From Devosia sp. (GTDB taxonomy: Bacteria; Pseudomonadota; Alphaproteobacteria; Rhizobiales; Devosiaceae), in contig JAQGKG010000021.1 in NCBI GenBank assembly GCA_028290245.1, forward strand, positions 1-8,739: a DNA stretch of 8,739 nt, read 5' to 3'. Below the pieces are notes generated by a model, which made no database searches, was not told the origin of the DNA, and saw only the letters and a list, made by a program, of their open reading frames with translations. Every line of letters starts with the position of its first letter. Position 1 is the first letter of the stretch. Positions 1 to 6,670 of the stretch are shown here, in pieces. Both the position numbers and the translations under genes were made by a program.

Positions 1-449
1 GACGTTGACGATACGGGCGCCTGTTGCTTTGCGCAGCAGTGGCACGAAAGCCTGGGTTACGGCGATGACGCCGAACACATTGGTTTCCCAGATGGTCCGG
101 ACTTCATCGACCGAGATCAGCGTAGCCGCGAGCGCTGGATATAGTCCTGCATGGTCTCGCTTTCCGCGCCGTTCGCCCGAGAGATGGCGGCATTGTTGAC
201 GAGGATATCGAGGCGGCCGAACTGCTGCTCGACTTGCGCCACGGCGGCGCGAATTGAAGCCTCGTCCGTAACATCGAGCTGGATGGGATGGACGTCGCCA
301 TCGATGCCTTGAGCGGCGGTCTTGCCGCGTTCGAGATTGCGCGAGGCAAGCAGCACCGTAAGGCCGCTAGCGGCGAGGTCGGTGGCGATCTGCAGGCCGA
401 TGCCCTGATTGGCGCCGGTGACAAGTGCGATGCGGGTATTTTCAGTCAT
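1..449 (-). pseudogene. SDR-family NAD(P)-dependent oxidoreductase, partial and frameshifted
   Basis: Reading leftward from an ATG at 449-447, the protein begins MTENTRIALVTGANQGIGLQ and shows the Rossmann cofactor motif TGANQGIG, an arginine after the second beta strand (LLASRN) that suggests NADP preference, LDVTD, and the structural motif NNAA. The frame then stops at a TGA on positions 119-117. The next frame continues the family without a gap (TLISVDEVRTIWETNVFGV, then ARIVNV at the window edge). Adding one G to the CGG at about 126-128 joins the halves as SRATLISVDE, which fits SDR relatives, so a one-base deletion in a short G run is the simplest explanation. A Shine-Dalgarno AGGA lies 8 nt before the ATG. 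The catalytic Ser and YxxxK motifs lie beyond the window, so function is unknown. It diverges from the AraC-type regulator, which suggests it is or was that regulator's target. A sequencing error cannot be excluded. Confidence 0.8.
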
Positions 450-458
450 GGCTTTGAT

Positions 459-480
459 CCTGTTCTTGCTGAAGAACAGG
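459..480. promoter_or_regulatory. Perfect 9-bp inverted repeat overlapping the SDR ribosome binding site
   Basis: CCTGTTCTT (459-467) and AAGAACAGG (472-480) are exact reverse complements with a 4-base spacer. The repeat lies 9 bases upstream of the SDR start codon. On the minus strand its 3' arm contains most of the AGGA Shine-Dalgarno sequence (complement of 458-461). As RNA it would fold into a 9-bp hairpin that hides the ribosome binding site; as DNA it could be an operator. Which applies cannot be told from sequence. Confidence 0.5.
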
Positions 481-496
481 AGATAGGCAGGAGCGA

Positions 497-523
497 TTGG
501 ACGTTCTATATTCAAACGTCCAA
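497..523. promoter_or_regulatory. Perfect 9-bp inverted repeat, candidate operator between SDR and araC-type gene
   Basis: TTGGACGTT (497-505) and AACGTCCAA (515-523) are exact reverse complements with a 9-base AT-rich spacer, so the half-site centres are 18 bp apart, close to two helical turns. The repeat sits in the short divergent gap, 22 bases before the regulator start. An overlapping weaker pair, ATTCAAA (510-516) and TTTGAAT (530-536), adds symmetry. The position suits a control site for either gene. AraC proteins more often use direct repeats, so another dimeric regulator is possible. Confidence 0.5.
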
Positions 524-545
524 GATTATTTTGAATGAGTCCAGA

Positions 546-1490
546 ATGGCTGATCCTCTCGCGCAGATCGTTGGCTTGCTCCAGCCCGGCGCGCCGTTTT
601 CCAAATGCGTCACGGGCTCGGGTCCATGGCGGTTCAGACGAACGCAATCGCCAAATCCCTATTATGCGGCCGTGCTCAAGGGGAGCCTGCGTTACCGGGA
701 TCAACACGGCGCAGAAGTGACGGTCCATGCTGGTGATTTCATCCTCATCCCGTCGGCCGAGGACTTCATGATGTCGAGTGATCTGCCCAGTGCAGACAAG
801 GACATGGTTATCGATGCGGTCATCCTGCCGGGCGGCGGATATCGCGTCGGCAGCATCGATGGTCCGATCGATATGCGGGCACTGGTCGGCTACTGCATAT
901 TCCAGTCCGACGATGCGACCTTACTGTCATCGCTGCTGCCCAAACTGGTGGTGGTGCGGGGCGAGCATCGCCTGGCCATGTTGATGGAACTGCTGGGCGA
1001 CGAGGCCGTGGGCAGCAAGCCAGGGCGGGAAGTGGTGCTGCAGCATCTGCTGGAAGTGCTGCTGATCGAGGCACTGCGATCCGCAGCCGAACTGGGCACT
1101 TTGCCCGGATTGGTGCGTGGCCTTTCTGACGAGCGGCTGGCAGTAGCGATCAGGGGCATGCACGCAAGGCCCGAGCGTGGCTGGACGGTAGCCGAACTCG
1201 CTCGAGAGGCGGCATTGTCCCGATCGGGCTTCCATGAGCGGTTCCAGAGCACGGTGGGCATGGCGCCGATGGAATATCTGCAAGCGTGGCGACTGGCTCT
1301 GGCAAAAGACCTGTTGCGCAACCGCGAAGCGAGCGTTGGCGAAATTGCCCGACGGGTCGGGTACCGATCGGCAAGCGCCTTCAGCGTGGCTTTCACGCGC
1401 GAAGTAGGGGTAACGCCGGCCCGCTATGCCCGCGATACCCAAGCATTGCCAGGCATGGCGGCAGTGGAATTTGAAGGCGCCATTGCGTAA
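546..1490 (+). CDS. AraC-family transcriptional regulator with N-terminal cupin domain
   Basis: A 314-residue cytoplasmic DNA-binding regulator. Residues about 8-190 match the Cupin_6-type sensor domain of AraC regulators (GSLRYRDQHG, then HAGDFILIPS at 61-70). Residues about 195-298 form the paired helix-turn-helix domain: WTVAELAREAALSRSGFHER for the first helix pair, and the family signature VGYRSASAFSVAFTREVGVT followed by PARYAR for the second. The frame is open back to 288, but the upstream part lies antisense to the SDR, and the ATG at 546 gives the normal N-terminus MADPLAQIVGLL. The Shine-Dalgarno is weak; an in-frame TTG at 531 is an alternative start. Regulators of this subfamily commonly sit divergent from an oxidoreductase gene that they activate. 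The neighbouring SDR fits that pattern but is frameshifted here. The ligand is unknown. Confidence 0.9.
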   Translation: MADPLAQIVGLLQPGAPFSKCVTGSGPWRFRRTQSPNPYYAAVLKGSLRYRDQHGAEVTVHAGDFILIPSAEDFMMSSDLPSADKDMVIDAVILPGGGYRVGSIDGPIDMRALVGYCIFQSDDATLLSSLLPKLVVVRGEHRLAMLMELLGDEAVGSKPGREVVLQHLLEVLLIEALRSAAELGTLPGLVRGLSDERLAVAIRGMHARPERGWTVAELAREAALSRSGFHERFQSTVGMAPMEYLQAWRLALAKDLLRNREASVGEIARRVGYRSASAFSVAFTREVGVTPARYARDTQALPGMAAVEFEGAIA

Positions 1491-1584
1491 CGCCAAGGCG
1501 CACCTGCTGGTTAGGTTGGGCGCTGTCAGCCCGCGGCCTGAACTAGTCATTTGGGTGCAGTGTCGCATTGACCATGACGTTGCG

Positions 1585-1616
1585 GCTATTTTTGAATTCC
1601 AATTGACATAATAAAT
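1585..1616 (+). promoter_or_regulatory. AT-rich candidate promoter/operator region of the ROK-ABC operon
   Basis: The 161-bp gap after the araC-type gene contains one conspicuously AT-rich stretch in otherwise GC-rich DNA, with the small palindromes GAATTC (1593-1598) and CAATTG (1600-1605) and a consensus -35 hexamer TTGACA (1603-1608). No convincing -10 follows at 16-18 bp; CATAAT (1607-1612) could instead be a -10 with a poor -35. Known ROK repressors bind AT-rich operators, so this is the most likely control region for the operon. No rho-independent terminator for the upstream gene was seen. Confidence 0.3.
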
Positions 1617-1651
1617 GCGTCCTGCCAGTCTCTCCTTAGCTGAGGGGCTGA

Positions 1652-2821
1652 ATGATGGCATTGCGCGGGACAAATCAGGAGAAGGCGCGGCCGTATAATC
1701 GGCGCATCGTTCTTGAGTGTGTGCGCAACTTCGGCCCTGCAACTCGCGGCGATATCGCCGAGCGGGTTGGCCTTACGGTGCAGACCGTTTCCACCATCGT
1801 GCGCGAACTCGAGGAGCAGGGTTATCTGCTGTCGAGCAAGGAAGCGCCTAAAGGGCGTGGCCTGCCGCCGACGACGCTGCATCTCAATCCAGACGGTGGC
1901 TATGCCATCGGGATTTCGGTGACGCCGCTCGGGGTTGATGCGGCCCTGATGAATTTGGCCGGCGACATGCTCGGGAGCGCGTCGCGAGCATGCGCGCGGC
2001 CCAGCCCCAGCCAGGCATTTGCGCTGATTGAGGAACTTTGCGCGGAGATGCGGGCACTGCGGCCCGATGGGCGCATCCTCGGTGTAGGCTTCGCCATGCC
2101 GGGACCGTTCGATGTGCAGGCAATGAGTTTTGTCGGACCGACGACACTGGACGGCTGGTCGGGCGTGCCGGTGCGGGCGCGGCTCGAAGAAGTGACGAAG
2201 CTGCCGGCCTTTATTGCGGCCGATACCGTCGCTGCGGCCATCGGCGTGCGGTTGTATGGCGAAGGCACCGCCATATCGCAGTTCTATTATTTGTATTTTG
2301 GCGTCGGCCTCGGTGGCACCATGATGCAGGACGGTGCGCCGGTGCGTGGCGCCTGGGGCAATGCCGGAGAAATAGGCCATATTCCGATCATGCCGGGCGG
2401 GCTGCCTTGCCCCTGTGGCAATCGCGGCTGCCTCGAACGTTATTTGTCGCTGGACAGTTTCAGCAACCGGCCGGCCGGCCAAAGCCAGGCGGAGTGGGTG
2501 GCGGAAGTTACCCCTATTTTCCACAGCGCCGTCTGCACCATCGAAAATCTGTTCGATCCACAGACCATCGTACTTGGCGGACTTGCTCCAGACGACCTCA
2601 TCACGGCGCTGGTGGCGACCACCAGCACGTTGCCGACGTCGATTTCCAGCCGCTACGACCGCACGACGCCAAGGGTGACCGCTTCCGTGGGACATCAATC
2701 GCTGCTGCGCGGCGCCGCTGCCATGGCCGTATCCGGCGTGCTGTCGCCACGGCAGGAACCGTCTCTCACATCCGATCGCCTGCGCAAGCGCGATCCGTTC
2801 TCGAATGGAATGGCTGCATGA
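1652..2821 (+). CDS. ROK-family transcriptional regulator (sugar-responsive, Mlc/NagC/XylR type)
   Basis: A 389-residue protein with an N-terminal winged helix (about 15-65; TRGDIAERVGLTVQTVSTIV, then a GRGLPPTT wing) fused to a ROK sugar-binding domain. ROK hallmarks are GEIGH (239-243), the zinc motif CPCGNRGCLE (253-262), the glycine loop FGVGLGG (216-222) and VLGG (307-310). Around the kinase aspartate the usual ND.N pattern is replaced by ADTV (190-193), as expected for a non-kinase regulator. The stretch after the zinc motif (about 266-280) looks shorter than usual. Two adjacent ATG codons compete (1652, 1655); GAGGGG at 1642-1647 is better spaced for the second. Its stop overlaps the ATPase start (ATGA, 2818-2821), so the regulator is co-transcribed with the transporter and probably senses the imported sugar or a derivative. 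The exact ligand cannot be read from sequence. Confidence 0.92.
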   Translation: MMALRGTNQEKARPYNRRIVLECVRNFGPATRGDIAERVGLTVQTVSTIVRELEEQGYLLSSKEAPKGRGLPPTTLHLNPDGGYAIGISVTPLGVDAALMNLAGDMLGSASRACARPSPSQAFALIEELCAEMRALRPDGRILGVGFAMPGPFDVQAMSFVGPTTLDGWSGVPVRARLEEVTKLPAFIAADTVAAAIGVRLYGEGTAISQFYYLYFGVGLGGTMMQDGAPVRGAWGNAGEIGHIPIMPGGLPCPCGNRGCLERYLSLDSFSNRPAGQSQAEWVAEVTPIFHSAVCTIENLFDPQTIVLGGLAPDDLITALVATTSTLPTSISSRYDRTTPRVTASVGHQSLLRGAAAMAVSGVLSPRQEPSLTSDRLRKRDPFSNGMAA

Positions 2822-3606
2822 GTGAACCGCTGCTCGTTCTCGACAACATCACCAAGAATTATGGAGCCGTAGAGGCTCTGCGGGGGGTGTCGTTCTCCAT
2901 CGCCAAGGGCGAGGTCATCGCGCTGCTCGGCGATAATGGCGCCGGTAAGTCGACGCTGGTCAAGATCATTTCGGGCGGGCTCGAAGCCAGTTCCGGCAAG
3001 ATGAGCTTCGAGGGCCGCGACTTCCGCCCGAAATCGCCATCCGAGGCCAAGGCCGCCGGGATCGAGACGGTCTATCAGGACCTGTCGCTCTGCACCAATG
3101 TTGACGTGGTCGCCAATTTCTTCATGGGGCGCGAGCTGACCAAGAAGGTCATGGGCATCAACGTGCTCGATGAAAAGCGCATGGAGGAGCAGGTCGCCAA
3201 GGCCATGGCGACCGCCGGCACGCGCATTCCATCGCTGCGCGCCAAGGTCGAGCATCTCTCTGGCGGGCAACGCCAGGCGATCGAGCTCAATCGCTTTGTG
3301 CATTGGGGCGGCAAGCTGGTGTTGCTCGACGAGCCATTCGCAGCGCTTGGCGTCGAGCAAACCAAGCGCGGGCTACAGATGATCCGCCAGGTGGCGGCAC
3401 AGGGCATCGGCGTCGTCATCATCACGCATATCATGCAACAGGCCTTCCAGGTGGCAGACCGAATGGTCGTAATCCGGCAGGGCGTAGTTGCAGGAGACGT
3501 GCCGACAAAGCAGACAAACGCGGACGCAGTGATCGGCATGATCACCGGCGAAACCCTGACCGGCGCCGGACCGGTTGCGGGCGTGGGGGATAGCGATCCG
3601 GCGTAA
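2818..3606 (+). CDS. Sugar ABC transporter ATP-binding protein (FrcA-like, CUT2 type)
   Basis: A 262-residue cytoplasmic ATPase that powers sugar import together with the permease at 4727. All motifs are visible: Walker A GDNGAGKST (38-46), Q-loop Gln87 (YQDLS), signature LSGGQ (147-151), Walker B LVLLDE (167-172) and switch His204 (ITH). It is a single nucleotide-binding domain like FrcA, unlike RbsA or XylG, whose two domains give about 500 residues, so it presumably acts as a homodimer. The residue after DEP is Phe, giving DEPFAALG where DEPTAALG is usual. The start is the ATG overlapping the ROK stop; the frame is open much further upstream, but that part is out of frame with the ROK gene and shows no family similarity. 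No strong Shine-Dalgarno is seen, so translation is probably coupled to the ROK gene. The last roughly 15 residues are a low-complexity Gly/Ala tail. Confidence 0.93.
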   Translation: MSEPLLVLDNITKNYGAVEALRGVSFSIAKGEVIALLGDNGAGKSTLVKIISGGLEASSGKMSFEGRDFRPKSPSEAKAAGIETVYQDLSLCTNVDVVANFFMGRELTKKVMGINVLDEKRMEEQVAKAMATAGTRIPSLRAKVEHLSGGQRQAIELNRFVHWGGKLVLLDEPFAALGVEQTKRGLQMIRQVAAQGIGVVIITHIMQQAFQVADRMVVIRQGVVAGDVPTKQTNADAVIGMITGETLTGAGPVAGVGDSDPA

Positions 3607-3616
3607 GGAGCGAGAT

Positions 3617-4657
3617 ATGAGGCAGTTGTTGAAATACAGCGTGGTCCTGCTGGCCGGTTCGACCGCCATGCTGCACCCCGCATACGCCCAGGAAAAAGGG
3701 ACCGTCTATTACATGGTCCCCACCCTGCTCGACGAGTTCCAGACCGGCTCGGTCAGCGCGCTCGAAATGTTCCTCGATCAGGTCGGCTACGACCTGACGA
3801 CGCTCAATGCCGACAACAAGACCGACCTGCAGCAGAGCCAGATGAACGACGTCATCGCGCTGGCGCCCAAGGCGATCATTCTCGCCGCGGTCGATTTCAA
3901 CGCCTTGGCGCCATCCGTCGATGCAGCCCGCGCCGCCGGCATTCCGGTGATCGAATTCGATCGCCAGATTTCCTCGACCGTGTCGGACTTCACCTCGGTG
4001 GCCGGCACTGTCGAGATCGGCTATGTCGCGGCCGAGCAGGCGCAGAAGCTGCTGACCACCAAGAACGGTTCGGTGAAGGGCAAAATCCTGCAGGTGCTGG
4101 GCGATCCCGGCGACCCGTACACGCTCGATATCCAGAAGGGCTTCGAGGAAAAGATGGCGGCCTTTCCTGAGGTCACCATCATCAGCCAGCCCGCCATGAT
4201 GTGGGAAGCCAGCAATGCCGGCACCATCGTGTCCGATCAGCTGCTGGCCAATCCCGATATCGACCTCATCTTCAGCCACGCAGCCCATCTTTCGGTTGCC
4301 GCTGTCGCATCGCTGGAATCGGCCGGCAAGCAGCCGGGCGACGTCTATGTGATGAGCTCAAACGGAGCGCCGGTGGCGTTGCAGTTGATCCGCGACGGCT
4401 GGATGCAGGTCGAAGTCGAGCAGCCGCTTTATGCGCAGGCAGCAGCCATTGCCATGTTCATGGACAAGCTCGTCGCCAAGGAAGAAATCAAGCCGGGCGA
4501 ATATGACGTGCTCGGCCTGCCATCGGTGGTGACCACCGAAGCATGGGGCCCGACCATCAAGATCCCGGGCGCCGCGATCACGCCTGAAAACGTCGATGAC
4601 GCAGCGTTCTGGGGCAACCTCAAGCCGCCGACCGAAGCCGTCACCTCGGTCGAATAG
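3617..4657 (+). CDS. Periplasmic sugar-binding protein of the ABC transporter (Peripla_BP_4 type)
   Basis: A 346-residue secreted protein that captures the substrate for the ATPase and permease on either side. A signal peptide is clear: basic start MRQLLKY, hydrophobic core SVVLLAGSTAML, and a probable cleavage after AYA at residue 24. There is no lipobox, so the mature protein should be soluble in the periplasm. The mature part has the type I periplasmic fold of the ribose/xylose-binding family. PVIEFDRQ (110-117) matches the region where ribose-binding proteins contact the sugar with Asp-Arg, supporting a pentose, hexose or polyol ligand without naming it. The start at 3617 has AAGGAG at 3605-3610, 6 nt upstream; the frame extends 14 codons further back but without a signal peptide start. 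It follows the ATPase by 10 bp. A stem-loop just downstream may raise its level relative to the permease. Confidence 0.92.
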   Translation: MRQLLKYSVVLLAGSTAMLHPAYAQEKGTVYYMVPTLLDEFQTGSVSALEMFLDQVGYDLTTLNADNKTDLQQSQMNDVIALAPKAIILAAVDFNALAPSVDAARAAGIPVIEFDRQISSTVSDFTSVAGTVEIGYVAAEQAQKLLTTKNGSVKGKILQVLGDPGDPYTLDIQKGFEEKMAAFPEVTIISQPAMMWEASNAGTIVSDQLLANPDIDLIFSHAAHLSVAAVASLESAGKQPGDVYVMSSNGAPVALQLIRDGWMQVEVEQPLYAQAAAIAMFMDKLVAKEEIKPGEYDVLGLPSVVTTEAWGPTIKIPGAAITPENVDDAAFWGNLKPPTEAVTSVE

Positions 4658-4670
4658 ACCCAATGAAACT

Positions 4671-4696
4671 ACTCCTCCCGCCTTGGCGGGGGGAGT
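4671..4696 (+). promoter_or_regulatory. Intercistronic stem-loop between binding-protein and permease genes
   Basis: ACTCCTCCCGCC (4671-4682) and GGCGGGGGGAGT (4685-4696) pair along their whole length except for one T-G wobble, giving a GC-rich stem of about 11 bp with a 4-nt loop once the loop-closing pair opens. It lies 13 bases after the binding-protein stop. There is no T run, so it is not a typical terminator. Stable hairpins in this position are known from binding-protein-dependent transporters, where they protect the upstream mRNA and make the binding protein more abundant than the membrane parts. That role is inferred here. Confidence 0.55.
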
Positions 4697-4726
4697 TGCC
4701 AATCCCTCCTGTCCGAGAGACACGCG

Positions 4727-5722
4727 ATGCAGCCTCGTCAACGCCGCAGCCTTGAATTCGTGCTCGATAACCTCGTCTGGTTCATGCTGCTGGCCGTGCT
4801 CGCCATCTTCTCGGCGACGATTCCAAACTATTTCCAGCCCGGCATCTTTGCCAATATCATTGAGCAATCCTCGGTGCTCGGGGTGATGTCGATCGGGCTC
4901 GCTCTGGTCATTATCGCGGGCCACATGGACCTGTCGGTGGAGTCAGTGGCAGCGCTCAGCGCCATGGCGACCGGCATCCTGTTTGCGTCGTCCGGCATCG
5001 GCATGGGCATTACATTCACCCCCGGCTGGCTGGTGGTGCCCGCTTCGTTGCTGGCCGGCATGGCGGTGGGTGCGGTAATCGGTGCACTGAACGGATACCT
5101 GGTGATCAAGGTCAAGATGAATGCGTTCATCGTGACCCTCTCCAGCTTTATCTGGGTGCGCGGGCTAGTGGTCGCCATCTCTGGCGGGCGCTCGGCGCAG
5201 AACCTCGCCGACGAAGTGCGGTTCCTCGCCATCCAGCGCTTTCTCGGCATTCCACTGACCGCCTATATCGCCATCCTGTGCTTTGTCGGGTTCTCCTTCA
5301 TGATGGCCAAGACGCGCTTTGGCCGCCACCTGCTGATGATCGGTGGCAACGAGGCCGCGGCATTCCGCGCCGGCATCAAGGTCGACAAGGTGCTGATGAT
5401 CGCCTTCATCCTGTCCGGCACCATCGCAGCGCTGGCGGGCTGGCTGCTGGCTATCCGCACCTCCGGCGCTACGGCAAACCTTGGCACCGGCATGCTGTTC
5501 AACGCCTTTGCGGCCGTGGTTATCGGTGGCGTCAGCCTCAAGGGCGGCGTCGGCGCACTGCCCGGCGTCTATGCCGGCGTGCTGCTGCTGTCCTCGATCA
5601 ACACCGCCATCAACCTGATGGGCCTGCCAGCGCATTACACCCAGGTCATCCATGGCCTGCTGGTGCTGGCGGCGGTGCTGCTCGATACGCTGAAGCAAAC
5701 CATTCGAAAGAGACTGGCATGA
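4727..5722 (+). CDS. Sugar ABC transporter permease (CUT2, BPD_transp_2 family)
   Basis: A 331-residue inner-membrane protein that forms the transport channel, presumably as a homodimer. Hydrophobic spans lie at about 17-33, 48-64, 72-92, 102-125, 132-152, 176-194, 221-243, 256-270, 275-295 and 305-320. Family landmarks are the loop GHMDLSV (65-71, usually GGIDLSVGS), the cytoplasmic coupling segment GGNEAAAFRAGI (206-217) that contacts the ATPase, and GGVSLKGGVG (267-276). Length is normal for FrcC/RbsC relatives. The start has a weak GAGAGA at 4715-4720. Its stop overlaps the next start (ATGA, 5719-5722), so the downstream SDR is translationally coupled. It is the only permease in the operon, consistent with a CUT2 system. 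Confidence 0.93.
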   Translation: MQPRQRRSLEFVLDNLVWFMLLAVLAIFSATIPNYFQPGIFANIIEQSSVLGVMSIGLALVIIAGHMDLSVESVAALSAMATGILFASSGIGMGITFTPGWLVVPASLLAGMAVGAVIGALNGYLVIKVKMNAFIVTLSSFIWVRGLVVAISGGRSAQNLADEVRFLAIQRFLGIPLTAYIAILCFVGFSFMMAKTRFGRHLLMIGGNEAAAFRAGIKVDKVLMIAFILSGTIAALAGWLLAIRTSGATANLGTGMLFNAFAAVVIGGVSLKGGVGALPGVYAGVLLLSSINTAINLMGLPAHYTQVIHGLLVLAAVLLDTLKQTIRKRLA

Positions 5723-6492
5723 CCGGACGGCTCGAAGGCAAGACAGCACTGGTCATCGGGGCCTCACGCGGCATCGGCAAGGGCACGGCCCTCCGGTTTG
5801 TCGAAGAGGGCGCCAACCTGGTGCTGGCAGACTGGGACGCCGATGCCGGCCAGGCTGCGGCCGATGAACTGGGCGGTGTCTTCATCCACACCGACGTTTC
5901 CAAATACGACGACGTGGAAGCCGCCGTGGCGCTGGCGGTGTCGCGCTTCGGGCGGCTGGACATCATCGTGCAGAATGCCGGTATCTATCCCTGGCAGTTG
6001 ATCGAGAACACCAGTTCGGACGACTGGGACCGCGTGATGGCGGTCAACCTGCGGGGCAGTTTCAACGCTGCCAAGGCCGCATTGGGGCCGATGCGAGCCC
6101 AGGGCTATGGGCGCATCCTGTTCACCTCGTCGATCACCGGGCCGCATGTCACCAGCCCGGGCCACGGCCACTATTCGGCAACCAAGTCTGGCATCAACGG
6201 CTTCATCCGCTCGGCGGCGCTGGAATTTTCCAGCTATGGCATCACCGTCAATGGCGTCGAGCCGGGCAACATCCTGACCGAAGGCATCCAGGAGCAGCGC
6301 GGCGACGCCCATATCGCCTCGATGGTCGCAGCCATTCCGCTTGGCCGCCTGGGCAGCGTGCGCGACGTGGCCAATGCCTTCCTGTTCCTGGCGTCGGATG
6401 AGGCGAGCTATATTACCGGCACCACGATCGTCGTCGATGGCGGGCAATTGCTGCCCGAAGGCCATGACTTCCGCATCGTGCCCACCGGGTGA
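5719..6492 (+). CDS. SDR-family NAD-dependent oxidoreductase, probable sugar or polyol dehydrogenase
   Basis: A 257-residue classical SDR. Cofactor motif GASRGIG (14-20); Asp38 at the end of the second strand (LVLAD) favours NAD over NADP; TDVS (58-61); NAG (86-88); catalytic tetrad Asn110, Ser138 (SSITG), Tyr152 and Lys156 (YSATK); PG (182-183); C-terminal VVDGGQ. The usual NNAG motif reads QNAG. The C-terminal half (the SSITG region and VVDGGQLLPE) resembles UcpA-type dehydrogenases, but this does not fix a substrate. Overlap with the permease stop and a GAAAGAGA Shine-Dalgarno at 5706-5713 place it as the last gene of the ABC operon, so it probably oxidises the imported compound or its first product. 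No kinase, aldolase or isomerase follows in the window, so later steps must be encoded elsewhere. No clear terminator was found in the 178 bp before motA. Confidence 0.9.
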   Translation: MTGRLEGKTALVIGASRGIGKGTALRFVEEGANLVLADWDADAGQAAADELGGVFIHTDVSKYDDVEAAVALAVSRFGRLDIIVQNAGIYPWQLIENTSSDDWDRVMAVNLRGSFNAAKAALGPMRAQGYGRILFTSSITGPHVTSPGHGHYSATKSGINGFIRSAALEFSSYGITVNGVEPGNILTEGIQEQRGDAHIASMVAAIPLGRLGSVRDVANAFLFLASDEASYITGTTIVVDGGQLLPEGHDFRIVPTG

Positions 6493-6670
6493 GCAACTGC
6501 GCGGGATGCGTCGCAATTGATTTAACTACCTGAACCCCCATTAGGATTGGTCGCAGGCTTGTGATCCATGGTGCCAATGGCGCGCAAGGTGGATAACCGG
6601 CTGTTAAGGTAAACCAACCCATAATGCAGACCTGCAACCGATGTTGTCCACTGGGTGAGTGTCAGGTCTA

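Noticed and set aside
1518..1532. GGGC...GCCC hairpin after the araC-type gene as a terminator
   Set aside because: Only four base pairs with a 7-base loop and no T run.
927..1742. Minus-strand open frame of 271 codons across the araC-type gene and the following gap
   Set aside because: No family motif and no ribosome binding site; the AraC helix-turn-helix signature on the plus strand is decisive.
1586..2698. Long minus-strand open frame (370 codons) antisense to the ROK regulator
   Set aside because: Its translation is rich in Arg/His/Ala without any family motif, as expected for the reverse frame of a GC-rich gene; the plus-strand ROK protein accounts for the region.
2038..2817. 260-codon upstream extension of the ATPase frame
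   Set aside because: The extension is Arg/Gly/Ala-rich and out of frame with the clear ROK coding sequence; the ATPase family begins at the ATG at 2818.
3542..4288. Minus-strand open frame of 248 codons opposite the binding-protein gene
   Set aside because: No recognisable domain; it mirrors the codon structure of the signal-peptide-bearing binding protein on the plus strand.
6494..6519. Imperfect inverted repeat CAACTGCG / CGCAATTG after the SDR stop as a terminator
   Set aside because: It has one mismatch, a modest stem and no T tract, so it does not support a rho-independent terminator.
6522..6536. TTAA-containing stretch as a CtrA box upstream of motA
   Set aside because: The second half-site at the required 7-base spacing reads AACC, which does not match TTAA.
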